A stretch of 64,000 nucleotides of DNA, taken from Hydrogenimonas sp. (GTDB taxonomy: Bacteria > Campylobacterota > Campylobacteria > Campylobacterales > Hydrogenimonadaceae). The stretch lies in assembly GCA_003945285.1 (NCBI GenBank), contig AP019005.1, positions 186,001-250,000 on the forward strand. The letters are read 5' to 3'. Both the position numbers and the translations under genes were made by a program. Every line of letters begins with the position of its first letter. The first letter of the stretch is position 1. Positions 1 through 8,196 of this stretch are shown here, piece by piece. The notes below the pieces were generated by a model. It was not told the origin of the DNA, searched no databases, and was given only the letters and a program-made list of their open reading frames with translations.

Positions 1-2
1 TC

Positions 3-704
3 TACATCAATGCGATGAGGCGCCTGCACCTTTCGCAGCCGATCGTACAGAGCGATCTGCCTGATGACTGGGAGGTTCTGGTTAAGCTCGAAAACGAGAT
101 GAGGGGAAGCTACAGATACTCCAGCGGCGAAGATATCTGGAACGAGGTGCGTGAAGTGGCTCACAGGCGCTTCAGCCAGGCTACCTACCTACGTCTGAAG
201 CGCCATCGAAAGCGTGGGCTTCAATGGCCCGTATATACCGAAGATACACCCGTTCTTCACCTGCTCGACTTCAGAACCGACGACGGGCTCGGAAAGTTTA
301 TCTACCACGGCTACAGGGAGCGGGGAATGGTAAAGGAGTTGAGGTCCACAGGTATGGGGTCCGGGTTCTACCTCACGACAGGCAGGACGCTCGCCCAGTA
401 CAACAATGCCGCCCAGACACACAGGTGTGAAAAACTGGAGAGCCGCTACGGTGAAGATATTCTGCTTGCGAGCGAAGATGATGCAAAGCGCCTCCCCGGC
501 AGCGAATATGTGGTTTTGAAGAGCGAATATGGCGAGAGTGCGCCTTTGCGCCTGAAGCTTACAGGCAAGATAAAGCCCGGTACACTCTTTGTGACATTCC
601 ACCATGCGAAATCGAAGATCAACTATCTCTTCGGCGACGAAAGCGATGAGCTCATACTTACTGCGGCTTTCAAATCCGTGAAAGTGGAAGTTCTGCCGGC
701 ATGA
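3..704 (+). CDS. Molybdopterin oxidoreductase, C-terminal part (formate dehydrogenase alpha-like), 5' truncated
   Basis: The reading frame is open to the left edge of the window, so the ATG at 15 is probably internal and only the last ~230 residues are present. The C-terminal half looks like the molybdopterin-dinucleotide-binding domain of formate dehydrogenase and related enzymes: FYLTTGRTLAQYN, then a D-D-A-K-R-LPGSEYV stretch where a family member usually has its x-x-D-A-x-x-L-G-I segment, and GTLFVTFHHAKSKINYLF near the end. Family knowledge puts this domain over the bis-MGD cofactor. The catalytic Cys/SeCys and Fe-S sites would lie outside the window, so substrate (formate, nitrate or other) is not decided. 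It overlaps yraN by ATGA. Confidence 0.72.
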   Translation, partial: YINAMRRLHLSQPIVQSDLPDDWEVLVKLENEMRGSYRYSSGEDIWNEVREVAHRRFSQATYLRLKRHRKRGLQWPVYTEDTPVLHLLDFRTDDGLGKFIYHGYRERGMVKELRSTGMGSGFYLTTGRTLAQYNNAAQTHRCEKLESRYGEDILLASEDDAKRLPGSEYVVLKSEYGESAPLRLKLTGKIKPGTLFVTFHHAKSKINYLFGDESDELILTAAFKSVKVEVLPA

Positions 705-1027
705 GCCGCGCAACCGGGGATATAGCCGAGTCCGCAGCGGTAGAGTTCCTGAAAAAAGAGGGGTGCAGGATCGTCGGGCGCAACGTCTCCTGTCGCTTCG
801 GAGAGATCGATATAGTGGCCGAAAAGAGCGGTGTCCTGCACTTCGTTGAGGTTAAAAGCGGCAGAGGTTTCGAACCGATCTACAATATTACGCCGGCCAA
901 ACTCTCGAAACTTCTTCGCACGATCGAGTGGTATATACAGAAGAAGAGGATAGATATGCCCTATCAGCTGGATGCTCTTGTCGTGAAGGGTTCTAAGTGT
1001 GAATGGATTGAGAATATCACTATCTGA
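701..1027 (+). CDS. yraN: YraN / UPF0102 family putative endonuclease
   Basis: A 108-residue protein with the UPF0102 hallmarks: an N-terminal GDIAESAAVEFL helix, the core GEIDIVAEKSG and the following LHFVEVKSG. The spaced E-x-D and E-x-K residues match a restriction-endonuclease-like (PD-(D/E)xK) active site. The biological role of this family is not settled; a DNA- or Holliday-junction-related nuclease role is usually assumed. The start ATG overlaps the stop of the preceding oxidoreductase (ATGA), so the two are translationally coupled, although trxA downstream has its own promoter. Confidence 0.85.
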   Translation: MSRATGDIAESAAVEFLKKEGCRIVGRNVSCRFGEIDIVAEKSGVLHFVEVKSGRGFEPIYNITPAKLSKLLRTIEWYIQKKRIDMPYQLDALVVKGSKCEWIENITI

Positions 1028-1218
1028 AAGCGAAACAGAAGCAGTACCCGACTCTGATGTGTGAAAAAACGTAACGTCACCGTAAAATCTACGATTTAAC
1101 CGCTTTTCGAGGTTTCAGAAGAGTTATGGGAGTGTGTCGCCTTCCGCCAAATCCGGTGTTTGACCCAAGCTTTGTATGACATTGGCGGATGAGTAAAAAC
1201 TTTTAAAGATTTAAAGGG

Positions 1219-1224
1219 TATAAT
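1219..1224 (+). promoter_or_regulatory. -10 element of the trxA promoter
   Basis: A perfect TATAAT lies 33 bases before the trxA ATG, after an A/T-rich stretch, with no convincing -35. That is usual for sigma-70 promoters in Campylobacterota. The ribosome-binding site AAGGAG follows at 1244-1249. The rest of the 229-base gap holds only a possible inverted repeat (CCGCCAA at 1144-1150, TTGGCGG at 1182-1188). Confidence 0.6.
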
Positions 1225-1256
1225 CGAAGCATCTATTTTTTTCAAGGAGATCCGAA

Positions 1257-1577
1257 ATGGGCAAATATATCGAGCTTACAAGCAGCAACTTCGACGAGAC
1301 GGTGAAAGAGGGTGTTACACTGGTAGACTTCTGGGCACCGTGGTGCGGACCGTGCCGCATGATAGCGCCGGTTATAGAGGAGCTGGCCGACGAGTATGAA
1401 GGCAAAGCCAAAATCGCGAAAGTGAATACGGATGAAGAGCAGGATCTTGCTATCAAATTCGGTATCCGCTCCATCCCAAGCATCCTCTTTTTCAAAGACG
1501 GCCAGGTGGTCGACCAGATGGTAGGTGCCGCTTCAAAGCAGGCGTTTGCCGAAAAACTAGACGCACTCATCGGCTAA
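1257..1577 (+). CDS. trxA: Thioredoxin
   Basis: A 106-residue classical thioredoxin, a cytoplasmic dithiol reductant. The active site W29-C-G-P-C33 sits in FWAPWCGPCRM, and the cis-proline loop is seen in GIRSIPSILFF. Length and order match the family. The start is supported by AAGGAG eight bases upstream. It lies just ahead of a membrane protein of unknown function and of thioredoxin reductase (trxB), its expected electron donor, so the three genes form a thiol redox group with separate promoters possible before trxA and trxB. Confidence 0.97.
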   Translation: MGKYIELTSSNFDETVKEGVTLVDFWAPWCGPCRMIAPVIEELADEYEGKAKIAKVNTDEEQDLAIKFGIRSIPSILFFKDGQVVDQMVGAASKQAFAEKLDALIG

Positions 1578-1586
1578 ACAGCTCCC

Positions 1587-2054
1587 ATGGCTGACGGAAG
1601 AAGGAGGTCTCCGTTCTCCTTCTCCTATGTCTTTGCGTCGTTCTTCGGCGCGGCTATGATAGCCGCCGCTTTCGCATACTTCAACTATAAATACTCCCAG
1701 TACAGATTTATCAATTTCAAAGAGATGATACTCTATACTAAGTCCCAAATATTCGTGCCTGACAAAGAGCGGTACATAGTCGTGATCTACAGTTCGCACA
1801 TGGGAGATATAGAGGAGTCTCTGAAGCGTCTCGGGAAGAAGAACAGCGTGCTAGCGATCGATCTCTACCAGCAGCGCAGGGAGAGCGGAGCGGGAGTGAT
1901 ATATGCGACGGCAGGTACAAATACGCTGCTGAAGATTATCCACAGATTCCATATTCGTGAGGTTCCCAGCTACTTTATGATCAAAAGGGAGAACGACAAA
2001 GGTCTATACAAGCAGGATAGCAGGGTCTATCTGCTAAACGGTGCAGATGAGTGA
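1587..2054 (+). CDS. Membrane-anchored protein of unknown function, possible thioredoxin-fold remnant
   Basis: A 155-residue protein with one N-terminal membrane segment (about residues 13-31, F-A-S-F-F-G-A-A-M-I-A-A-A-F-A), then a soluble domain. The pattern RYIVVIYSSHMGDIEESLKRLG, a second strand VLAIDLY, and HIREVPSYFMIK resembles the strand-helix-strand plus cis-Pro loop of thioredoxins (VPSYF compares with IPSIL of TrxA). There is no CxxC pair, so no thiol chemistry is expected. Its place between trxA and trxB suggests a redox link, but that is inference. No strong ribosome-binding site precedes the ATG at 1587. Confidence 0.7.
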   Translation: MADGRRRSPFSFSYVFASFFGAAMIAAAFAYFNYKYSQYRFINFKEMILYTKSQIFVPDKERYIVVIYSSHMGDIEESLKRLGKKNSVLAIDLYQQRRESGAGVIYATAGTNTLLKIIHRFHIREVPSYFMIKRENDKGLYKQDSRVYLLNGADE

Positions 2055-2301
2055 AAACAGACAACCTTCCATCGGAAACTCTGTTTTATCCGCTGACGCC
2101 CTCGGCGCCTTGACGGGCAAGCGCGGTTTTTTGAACGATATTTTTCCGCTCAAATCCCGGGGCTGACTGATTTTGCGTAAGGCCAGTTATCCGTTTTCGC
2201 GGTTCGGAGAGGTGCGCTGCCTTCCGAAGAAGGTCGTTGTTCCGTTTTTCGCGTAACATAAGCCGTTAACCATATCACGGCTTGAAAAAAAAGGAGAGAA
2301 G

Positions 2302-3258
2302 ATGCTCGATTTGGCGATTATAGGCGGCGGGCCGGCAGGATTGACCGCCGGTCTCTACGCTACAAGGGGAGGTCTTGAAAACGTTGTGATGTATGAAAAG
2401 GGTATGCCGGGCGGGCAGATAACCCAGAGCAGCGAGGTGGAGAACTACCCGGGAATCACCGAAGTGGTCACCGGTATGGAGTTGATGCAGGATTGGCCGA
2501 AGCAGTGTATGCGTTTCGGCCTGAAACACGATATGGCCGAGGTTGTAAGGGTGAGCAGGCCCGAAGGCCCCTGCTTCAGGGTCGAGTTGAGTGACGGGAA
2601 TGTCGTATCCGCAAAAAGTGTGATCGTAGCAACCGGAAGCACGCCAAAGCGTGCCGGTTTCAAGGGCGAAGATGAGTTTTTCGGAAGAGGAGTAAGTACT
2701 TGCGCCACTTGTGACGGCTTCTTCTACCGGGATAAAGAGGTCGCCGTTATAGGAGGCGGAGATACGGCACTCGAAGAGGCGCTCTTTCTTGCCAATATCT
2801 GTTCGAAAGTCTATCTGGTCCACCGGCGCGACGAGTTTCGCGCCGCCCCCTCCACGGTCAGGCGCGTCAGGGAGAACGGTAAGATAGAGCTGGTTCTAAA
2901 TGCCGTTCCGGAAGAGGTATACGGCGATAATATGGGTGTGCGGGGATTGAAGGTTAAAAAGAGAGATAGCGGTGAAGTTATCGATATTCCTGTTCCCGGA
3001 GTCTTCGTCTTTGTAGGCAATATCGTCAACAACGGTGTACTGAAGCAGGAAGACGGCACATTTCTGTGCGACGTGAACGAGTGGGGAGAGGTGGTCGTGG
3101 ATCTTGCCATGAGAACGAGCGAAGAGGGGCTTTTTGCGGCCGGCGACGTGCGCATCATGGCGCCGAAGCAGGTTGTGTGTGCGGCCGGAGACGGGGCAAA
3201 CGCCGCGATAGGAGCCATCGCATACGTCGAACATCTTAAACGGGAGAATATATGCTGA
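2302..3258 (+). CDS. trxB: Thioredoxin-disulfide reductase
   Basis: A 318-residue FAD- and NADPH-dependent flavoprotein that reduces thioredoxin. Seen in order: the FAD dinucleotide fold [12 protein letters not shown] (residues 6-17), the redox disulfide C134-A-T-C137, the second fold [12 protein letters not shown], and HRRDEFRA, whose arginines are the usual NADPH-phosphate ligands. The FAD-binding GDV segment comes near the C-terminus (LFAAGDVR). An AAGGAG site precedes the ATG. Its last seven bases overlap dapB. The 247-base gap upstream holds two GCGTAA motifs but no gene. Confidence 0.96.
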   Translation: MLDLAIIGGGPAGLTAGLYATRGGLENVVMYEKGMPGGQITQSSEVENYPGITEVVTGMELMQDWPKQCMRFGLKHDMAEVVRVSRPEGPCFRVELSDGNVVSAKSVIVATGSTPKRAGFKGEDEFFGRGVSTCATCDGFFYRDKEVAVIGGGDTALEEALFLANICSKVYLVHRRDEFRAAPSTVRRVRENGKIELVLNAVPEEVYGDNMGVRGLKVKKRDSGEVIDIPVPGVFVFVGNIVNNGVLKQEDGTFLCDVNEWGEVVVDLAMRTSEEGLFAAGDVRIMAPKQVVCAAGDGANAAIGAIAYVEHLKRENIC

Positions 3259-4019
3259 AAGTAGGAGTCTACGGAGCCAACGGACGGGTAGGACAGCTGT
3301 TGGTCAAAAACCTTCTGGAAGATCCGGATACGGAGGTCGCCGCACTTTGCGAGAGGGACCGTATAGAGTATCATGCGCCCGAGGGCTCGATGGTGACTAA
3401 CGATGCGAAGATATTTCTCGACAGCTGCGATGCGGCTATCGATTTTACGGTACCGGAAGCTACGGAGGCGCTGCTACGTGCGGCTATGGAGCGCCCCAGG
3501 CCGCTGGTCATAGGGACGACCGGACTCAACGACGCACAGCGCGCACTGCTCGAGGAGGCGAGCGGCATAATGCCGATTCTCTATGCCACCAACATGTCTG
3601 CCGGTATCGCGCTGCTCAAAAAGCTGGTGCAGATGACGGCTGAAAAGCTGGCCGATTTCGACATAGAGATCGTGGAGCAGCACCACCGCTACAAGAAAGA
3701 TGCACCCAGCGGCACGGCTCTTACACTGGCCGAGTATGCAGCGAAAGGGCGCGGTCTCGATCTGCAGAAGGTGCGTGTGAGCTGCCGTGACGGTATGACC
3801 GGAGAGCGCACGAAAGATGAGATAGGTGTATTGGCGGTCCGCGGCGGGGATGTCGTGGGGCGTCATACGGTCGGGTTCTACAACGACGGCGAATTCATAG
3901 AACTTAACCACACGGCGACCAGCAGGGAGACCTTCTCCAAGGGTGCTGTACGTGCCTGCAAATGGCTTGCCGGACAGCCGGCCGGCCTCTACGATATCAG
4001 CGACTGTTTGGGACTCTGA
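3252..4019 (+). CDS. dapB: 4-hydroxy-tetrahydrodipicolinate reductase
   Basis: A 255-residue enzyme of the diaminopimelate/lysine pathway that reduces HTPA to tetrahydrodipicolinate with NAD(P)H. The N-terminal fold [11 protein letters not shown] binds the nucleotide; GTTGL (88-92) follows. The catalytic signature H144[12 protein letters not shown] carries the family's His-His and Lys residues. It overlaps trxB by seven bases and is one base from purF, so trxB-dapB-purF read as one transcript. Confidence 0.96.
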   Translation: MLKVGVYGANGRVGQLLVKNLLEDPDTEVAALCERDRIEYHAPEGSMVTNDAKIFLDSCDAAIDFTVPEATEALLRAAMERPRPLVIGTTGLNDAQRALLEEASGIMPILYATNMSAGIALLKKLVQMTAEKLADFDIEIVEQHHRYKKDAPSGTALTLAEYAAKGRGLDLQKVRVSCRDGMTGERTKDEIGVLAVRGGDVVGRHTVGFYNDGEFIELNHTATSRETFSKGAVRACKWLAGQPAGLYDISDCLGL

Positions 4020-4020
4020 G

Positions 4021-5367
4021 ATGAACGATTTGAACGAAAAGTGTGCGGTAGTAGGTGTTTTCGGTGTGAAGGGGGCGTCCCAGATCGCCTATTTCGGGCT
4101 TTTTGCCCTCCAGCACAGGGGCCAGGAGGCAGCCGGGATCTGCTCCAACAGGGACGGAAAGTTCCATATGATCAAAGACAGGGGGCTCGTTACCAGGGTC
4201 TTCAGCGAGAAGAAGATCAAGAAACTGAAGGGTGACATGGCCATCGGCCACACCCGCTACTCGACCGCCGGAGACGACTCAATCCTGGATGCGCAGCCTG
4301 TATATGCCCGATACGATCTCGGTGAGCTGGCCATCGTCCATAACGGTAATCTGACCAACGCAAAAGAGGTGCGTGACCAGCTCATAAAACGGGGTGCTAT
4401 TTTCCAGACGTTCATGGATACGGAAAATATGATACACCTGATCGCCAAAAGCGAGAAGGAGAGGCTGATAGACCGTATCGTAGATGCCCTTCACAAAGTC
4501 GAGGGAGCATACTCCTTCGTTATCCAGAGCAGAAGCAAGATGTACGCCATAAGAGACCGTTTCGGTTTCCGTCCGCTCTCCCTGGCAAAGCTGGGAGACG
4601 GTTACATGGTGGCAAGTGAAACGTGTGCCTTCGATCTTGTGGGCGCCGAGTTCATAAGAGATGTCAAGCCGGGAGAGATGATTGTCTTCGAGAAGGGGAA
4701 GACGCCTAAATCTATTCAGGTTTTCGAGCCCAATCCCCATAAATGTATCTTCGAATATATCTACTTCGCGCGTCCGGACAGTGTGGTATTCGGCAAAAAT
4801 GTATACGCCCTGCGTAAAAAAATGGGGGCGGAGCTCGCGGATGAGCTCCCCGTAGAGGCCGATATGGTCGTACCGGTTCCGGACAGCGGCGTGGCCGCCG
4901 CACTGGGCTATTCACAGCGAAGCGGTATTCCGTTCGAGCTGGGTATAATGCGAAACCACTATGTGGGCAGAACATTCATAGAGCCGACGCAGGAGCTTCG
5001 GAACCTGAAGGTCAAGATGAAACTGAGCCCCATCCGTGAAGTGATAGAGGGAAAGAGTCTGGTTGTCATAGACGACTCGATAGTCAGGGGAACGACAAGC
5101 CGGCAGATCGTATCCATGCTCAAAGAGGCAGGAGCCAAAGAGGTGCATATGCGCATATCCTCCCCCCCTACGACCGATCCCTGTTACTACGGTGTGGATA
5201 CGCCCGAAAAACAGAATCTTATAAGTGCAAGAATGGGTACCGAAGAGCTTTGTGAATTTATAGGTGCAGACTCTCTGGCATTCATCTCCATAGAGGGTCT
5301 CATCAGAAGTGTAGGTGATGACCAGAACTACTGTAAAGCCTGTTTCGACGGGAACTATATCGTATAA
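4021..5367 (+). CDS. purF: Amidophosphoribosyltransferase (Fe-S type)
   Basis: A 448-residue enzyme that makes phosphoribosylamine from PRPP and glutamine, the first committed step of purine synthesis. The start at 4021 puts the N-terminal nucleophile at Cys8 (M-N-D-L-N-E-K-C), implying a seven-residue propeptide. An upstream in-frame start at 3943 lies inside dapB and is unlikely. GHTRYSTAG marks the glutaminase domain and VVIDDSIVRGTTS the PRPP loop. Cysteines in HKCIFEY, TDPCYYG and the terminal CKACFDGNY match the four [4Fe-4S] ligands of the Bacillus-type enzyme, so a cluster is inferred. Confidence 0.96.
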   Translation: MNDLNEKCAVVGVFGVKGASQIAYFGLFALQHRGQEAAGICSNRDGKFHMIKDRGLVTRVFSEKKIKKLKGDMAIGHTRYSTAGDDSILDAQPVYARYDLGELAIVHNGNLTNAKEVRDQLIKRGAIFQTFMDTENMIHLIAKSEKERLIDRIVDALHKVEGAYSFVIQSRSKMYAIRDRFGFRPLSLAKLGDGYMVASETCAFDLVGAEFIRDVKPGEMIVFEKGKTPKSIQVFEPNPHKCIFEYIYFARPDSVVFGKNVYALRKKMGAELADELPVEADMVVPVPDSGVAAALGYSQRSGIPFELGIMRNHYVGRTFIEPTQELRNLKVKMKLSPIREVIEGKSLVVIDDSIVRGTTSRQIVSMLKEAGAKEVHMRISSPPTTDPCYYGVDTPEKQNLISARMGTEELCEFIGADSLAFISIEGLIRSVGDDQNYCKACFDGNYIV

Positions 5368-5368
5368 A

Positions 5369-5424
5369 CCGCGCAAGGGCGGCAGACGGGGAGTCTCTCT
5401 TTTCGGGGTGTCGCCTCTGCGCGG
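5369..5424 (+). other. Intergenic hairpin between purF and the radical SAM gene
   Basis: CCGCGCA (5369-5375) pairs with TGCGCGG (5418-5424), and an inner GGCG with CGCC, so almost the entire 72-base gap can fold into one long hairpin that ends just before the ribosome-binding site of the next gene. There is no T-run after it, so it is a poor intrinsic terminator; it may tune read-through or mRNA stability. Confidence 0.45.
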
Positions 5425-5439
5425 AAACAAAGGGGGAGC

Positions 5440-6393
5440 TTGAAAAAAGTCTATACAATAGGGCGATACTTTCGTAAGAAGTATGGTGAAGATGTATATA
5501 AAGTACCGCTCAGTATCCAGGGGTTCACCTGTCCGAATATTGACGGAACGGTGGCAAAAGGGGGGTGCACCTTCTGCCTGAACGAATCGTTCAGCCCCAA
5601 TCTCTCCAAGCCTTCCAAAAAGTTCTATCTCAATCCGCGGAGCGAAGAGAACCCGCTGCTGCTGAAACAGCTCGAGCAGGTCCGCATCCAATACTCGGCA
5701 ACCTCCGCGAGGCTGCGCGGAAAATATGGAGTGAAGAAGTTCATAGCCTACTTCCAGTCTTTCACCAATACATACGCCCCGATAGAGACACTGAAAGCCC
5801 TCTATGAAGAGGCGCTCCGTCAGCCCGGCTGCATAGGCCTGAGTATAGGAACCAGAAGCGACAGCGTTTCAGACGAGATACTGGACTACCTTGCAAAACT
5901 CTCCGAAAGCTGTGAAGTGTGGGTCGAGTACGGGATACAGTCTATATATGACGAAACGCTGGAGGCGATAAACAGGGGACACGACAGTGCGAATGTCAAA
6001 GAGTGGATAGAGCGGACCAAAGAGAGGGGGCTCAATGTCTGCGGGCATGTAATTTTCGGTCTCCCCGGAGAGAGCGGGGAGATGATGCTGGACACCGTCA
6101 GAGAGTCTATAAGATGGGGAATCGACTCCATAAAGATACATCCTCTTTATGTAGTCAAAAACACAGCTCTCGCGGTAGACTATGCAAAAGGGAAGTTTAC
6201 ACCGATCGATGAGAGCAGCTACATCAGACTGCTCGTCGAGTCTGTAAAAATGCTCCCGCCGTCCATCAGCGTACAGAGAGTGACGGCCGGAATAGAGGAT
6301 AGTTCGCTTCTCGCCCCGGAGTGGTGCAGAAACAAGCATGATCAGATGAAACATATAAGAGAGGCTCTGCGCGAAGCCGGGTATATATACTGA
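5440..6393 (+). CDS. TIGR01212-family radical SAM protein (YhcC-like)
   Basis: A 317-residue radical SAM protein. The cysteines C31, C43 and C46 (CPNIDG...GGCTFC) match the widely spaced C-x11-C-x2-C cluster of the TIGR01212/YhcC group, and the following sequence has the TIM-barrel strands seen in these proteins (IGLSIGTRSDS, VEYGIQS, HVIFGLPGES). The substrate of the family is not established; tRNA or other RNA modification is often guessed. The start is TTG at 5440, supported by a strong AGGGGGAG just upstream. The gene ends convergently with the DUF2393 genes. Confidence 0.88.
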   Translation: MKKVYTIGRYFRKKYGEDVYKVPLSIQGFTCPNIDGTVAKGGCTFCLNESFSPNLSKPSKKFYLNPRSEENPLLLKQLEQVRIQYSATSARLRGKYGVKKFIAYFQSFTNTYAPIETLKALYEEALRQPGCIGLSIGTRSDSVSDEILDYLAKLSESCEVWVEYGIQSIYDETLEAINRGHDSANVKEWIERTKERGLNVCGHVIFGLPGESGEMMLDTVRESIRWGIDSIKIHPLYVVKNTALAVDYAKGKFTPIDESSYIRLLVESVKMLPPSISVQRVTAGIEDSSLLAPEWCRNKHDQMKHIREALREAGYIY

Positions 6394-6423
6394 GAACTCT
6401 CTGCCGTCGGCGTTGCCGTATCG

Positions 6424-6969
6424 TCAGTGGCAGTAGAGTTTGTATATCATCCGTGTTTTCCGGAAATAGGGCGGATATTTCATATGGATTGTAAAGGGGC
6501 GGACCTCTCTCGGCTCGAGGTTTTTCGCAACCACGAACTCTCTTTCGATCGTATTGGGGCGCTCCTGTTTTGACTCTTTCATGGAGAAGAAGTCGCCGAG
6601 TCCGGATGGTTTGAAGACCTGACTTCCGCTAAGTTTGCCGGCCTCGAGCGGATTGTTGATCATCTTTATCGTCAGCTTGCACTGGCCGATTTTGAACTTT
6701 CCTACATTCTCGACCTTCCCTTTGAAAACGATCTCCTCGCTTCTGAGCAATCTGGTGTTTTTTATGGAGACGAGCTTCGCCTTTTTGGTATATTTGTCGA
6801 GGACGAACATACTGAAAACCGCAGCGGTAGATGTGACCAGAAAAGATGCGAATACCATTGACCAGAAGACGTTCGGGCGGGACTCCTTTTTTGAAACCAC
6901 TACCAGCAGAATGAAGAGAACGATGAAAAAAACCAGTACAAGCCAGTGTAGTATCGTCATGTAGGTCAT
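6424..6969 (-). CDS. DUF2393-like membrane protein (second of a tandem pair)
   Basis: A 181-residue protein with two N-terminal membrane segments (LVLVFFIVLFILLVVVS and FWSMVFASFLVTSTAAVFSMF), followed by a beta-rich outer domain that starts KAKLVSIKNTRLLRSEEIVFKG. This layout and the pattern 'I-x-x-T-x-x-L-x-x-S-x-x-I-x-x-x-G-x-V-x-N' fit DUF2393, a family of unknown function in Campylobacter and relatives. The start chosen is ATG at 6969, which gives an ATGA overlap with the upstream paralogue; GTG at 6978 is also in frame. It is the last gene of a hisIE-DUF2393-DUF2393 transcript. Confidence 0.72.
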   Translation of the reverse strand: MTYMTILHWLVLVFFIVLFILLVVVSKKESRPNVFWSMVFASFLVTSTAAVFSMFVLDKYTKKAKLVSIKNTRLLRSEEIVFKGKVENVGKFKIGQCKLTIKMINNPLEAGKLSGSQVFKPSGLGDFFSMKESKQERPNTIEREFVVAKNLEPREVRPFTIHMKYPPYFRKTRMIYKLYCH

Positions 6970-7490
6970 GGGTAGCACCTCGGTTGCACGCTGAGATTGA
7001 AGTCGGACATATTGAAATGATCGACCAATATCCTGAAGGGTTTAGATTCGCCGCGCAAGACCGGAGAGTCGAGGTGCTCTATACGTACCAGTGCCGGCTT
7101 CAGGATCGCTGCGGCGCGCTTGAGTGGATTGTCAGACGGTCTATATATCATGACGGCGAGGTCGCAACGGCTGAAGTCGAGTCTGCTGCTGTTTTTCAAC
7201 TCCCCCTCGATGACCAGAGAGCTGCTGTATTTGAGAATCTTGGTCTCTTTTACCTTCGCATCGGCGGCTCTAAGATAGCCGTCCATTATCACTTTTGCCG
7301 CTATAGGACCGGTAAAAAGAAGCATAACGCCTGTAAGCAGAAGAAGATAGGAGAGGGCTCTTTTTCTGACTATCGCGGCCAGCACAAGAAGAAGAAAGGC
7401 CAGGAAAAGAGCCCAGCCTATCGCCATGTAGTCATATTTTGTCAGTGAATGGAGAGTGTAGTATATGTAGCTGCGAAGATATTCAGCCAT
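6966..7490 (-). CDS. DUF2393-like membrane protein (first of a tandem pair)
   Basis: A 174-residue paralogue of the following gene: two membrane segments ([19 protein letters not shown] and [18 protein letters not shown]) and then a soluble domain beginning [21 protein letters not shown], which lines up with the same part of its neighbour. Function unknown. It overlaps the end of hisIE by eight bases and the next paralogue by ATGA. The pair probably arose by duplication and may form a heteromer in the inner membrane; that is inference. Confidence 0.72.
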   Translation of the reverse strand: MAEYLRSYIYYTLHSLTKYDYMAIGWALFLAFLLLVLAAIVRKRALSYLLLLTGVMLLFTGPIAAKVIMDGYLRAADAKVKETKILKYSSSLVIEGELKNSSRLDFSRCDLAVMIYRPSDNPLKRAAAILKPALVRIEHLDSPVLRGESKPFRILVDHFNMSDFNLSVQPRCYP

Positions 7491-8154
7491 CTTTTCTGCT
7501 GTTTTTCTCTTCTATGCCGCTTACGCCGAAGCGGCGGGCCAGCTCCTGGCGTATCAGATCGGGAGATACCCCTTTTTTGCCGAGGGCGACCAGTGTATGG
7601 TATACAAGGTCGGCACACTCGTAGATGATCTCCTCTTCGTTGTCGTCTTTGACTGCGAAGCAGAACTCTCCCGCCTCTTCGACAATCTTTTTCAGCATAC
7701 TGTTTTCATTGCCCTGAAGAAGCTTTGCGGTATAGGAGCTTTCAGGGTCGCTCCTCTTTCTCTCCAGAATCGTATGGTAGAGTCTGTCAATTACTCCGTA
7801 TACCGCGGCGGTATCGACTTCCGACTCCGTTGTCGCCCTTTGCGACTCTATATCGTTGAAGAAGCAGCTCTTTCGGCCGGTATGGCAGGCTACACCCTTT
7901 TGGTGTACCTGCAGGAGCAGTGTGTCGGCATCGCAGTCGAGCAGCATCTTTACGATCTCCTGCGTATGGCCGCTGCTCTCACCCTTTTTCCAGAGCCTCT
8001 TTCTGCTTCTGGAGTAGTAGTGGGCATAGCCTGTATCACGGCTAAGATCGAACGCCTCCTTGTTCATGTATGCGAGCATCAGAACATCTTTTGTATCGGC
8101 ATCCTGCACGACCACAGGAACTAGAGGACTCTTTTCCCAGTCGGGTTCAACCAT
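7483..8154 (-). CDS. hisIE: Bifunctional phosphoribosyl-AMP cyclohydrolase / phosphoribosyl-ATP pyrophosphatase
   Basis: A 223-residue fused histidine-biosynthesis enzyme (steps 2 and 3). The HisI part (about residues 1-110) shows [29 protein letters not shown], the metal-site [10 protein letters not shown] and [12 protein letters not shown]. The HisE part follows a short linker and contains [19 protein letters not shown], then the acidic [13 protein letters not shown] helix. The ATG at 8154 has a GAGGTAAAG-like site before it. The gene leads the DUF2393 pair. Confidence 0.95.
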   Translation of the reverse strand: MVEPDWEKSPLVPVVVQDADTKDVLMLAYMNKEAFDLSRDTGYAHYYSRSRKRLWKKGESSGHTQEIVKMLLDCDADTLLLQVHQKGVACHTGRKSCFFNDIESQRATTESEVDTAAVYGVIDRLYHTILERKRSDPESSYTAKLLQGNENSMLKKIVEEAGEFCFAVKDDNEEEIIYECADLVYHTLVALGKKGVSPDLIRQELARRFGVSGIEEKNSRKDG

Positions 8155-8196
8155 TCTTTACCTCTGCTTTCTTCGGGAGCGGACCGCATAAGCGGT

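Noticed and set aside
1028-1256. Riboswitch or small RNA upstream of trxA
   Set aside because: Only one weak inverted repeat is visible and no known aptamer features; the promoter lies close to trxA, leaving a short leader.
5369-5424. Intrinsic terminator after purF
   Set aside because: The stem is long but no T-run follows on the + strand and the next ribosome-binding site begins at once; listed only as a hairpin.
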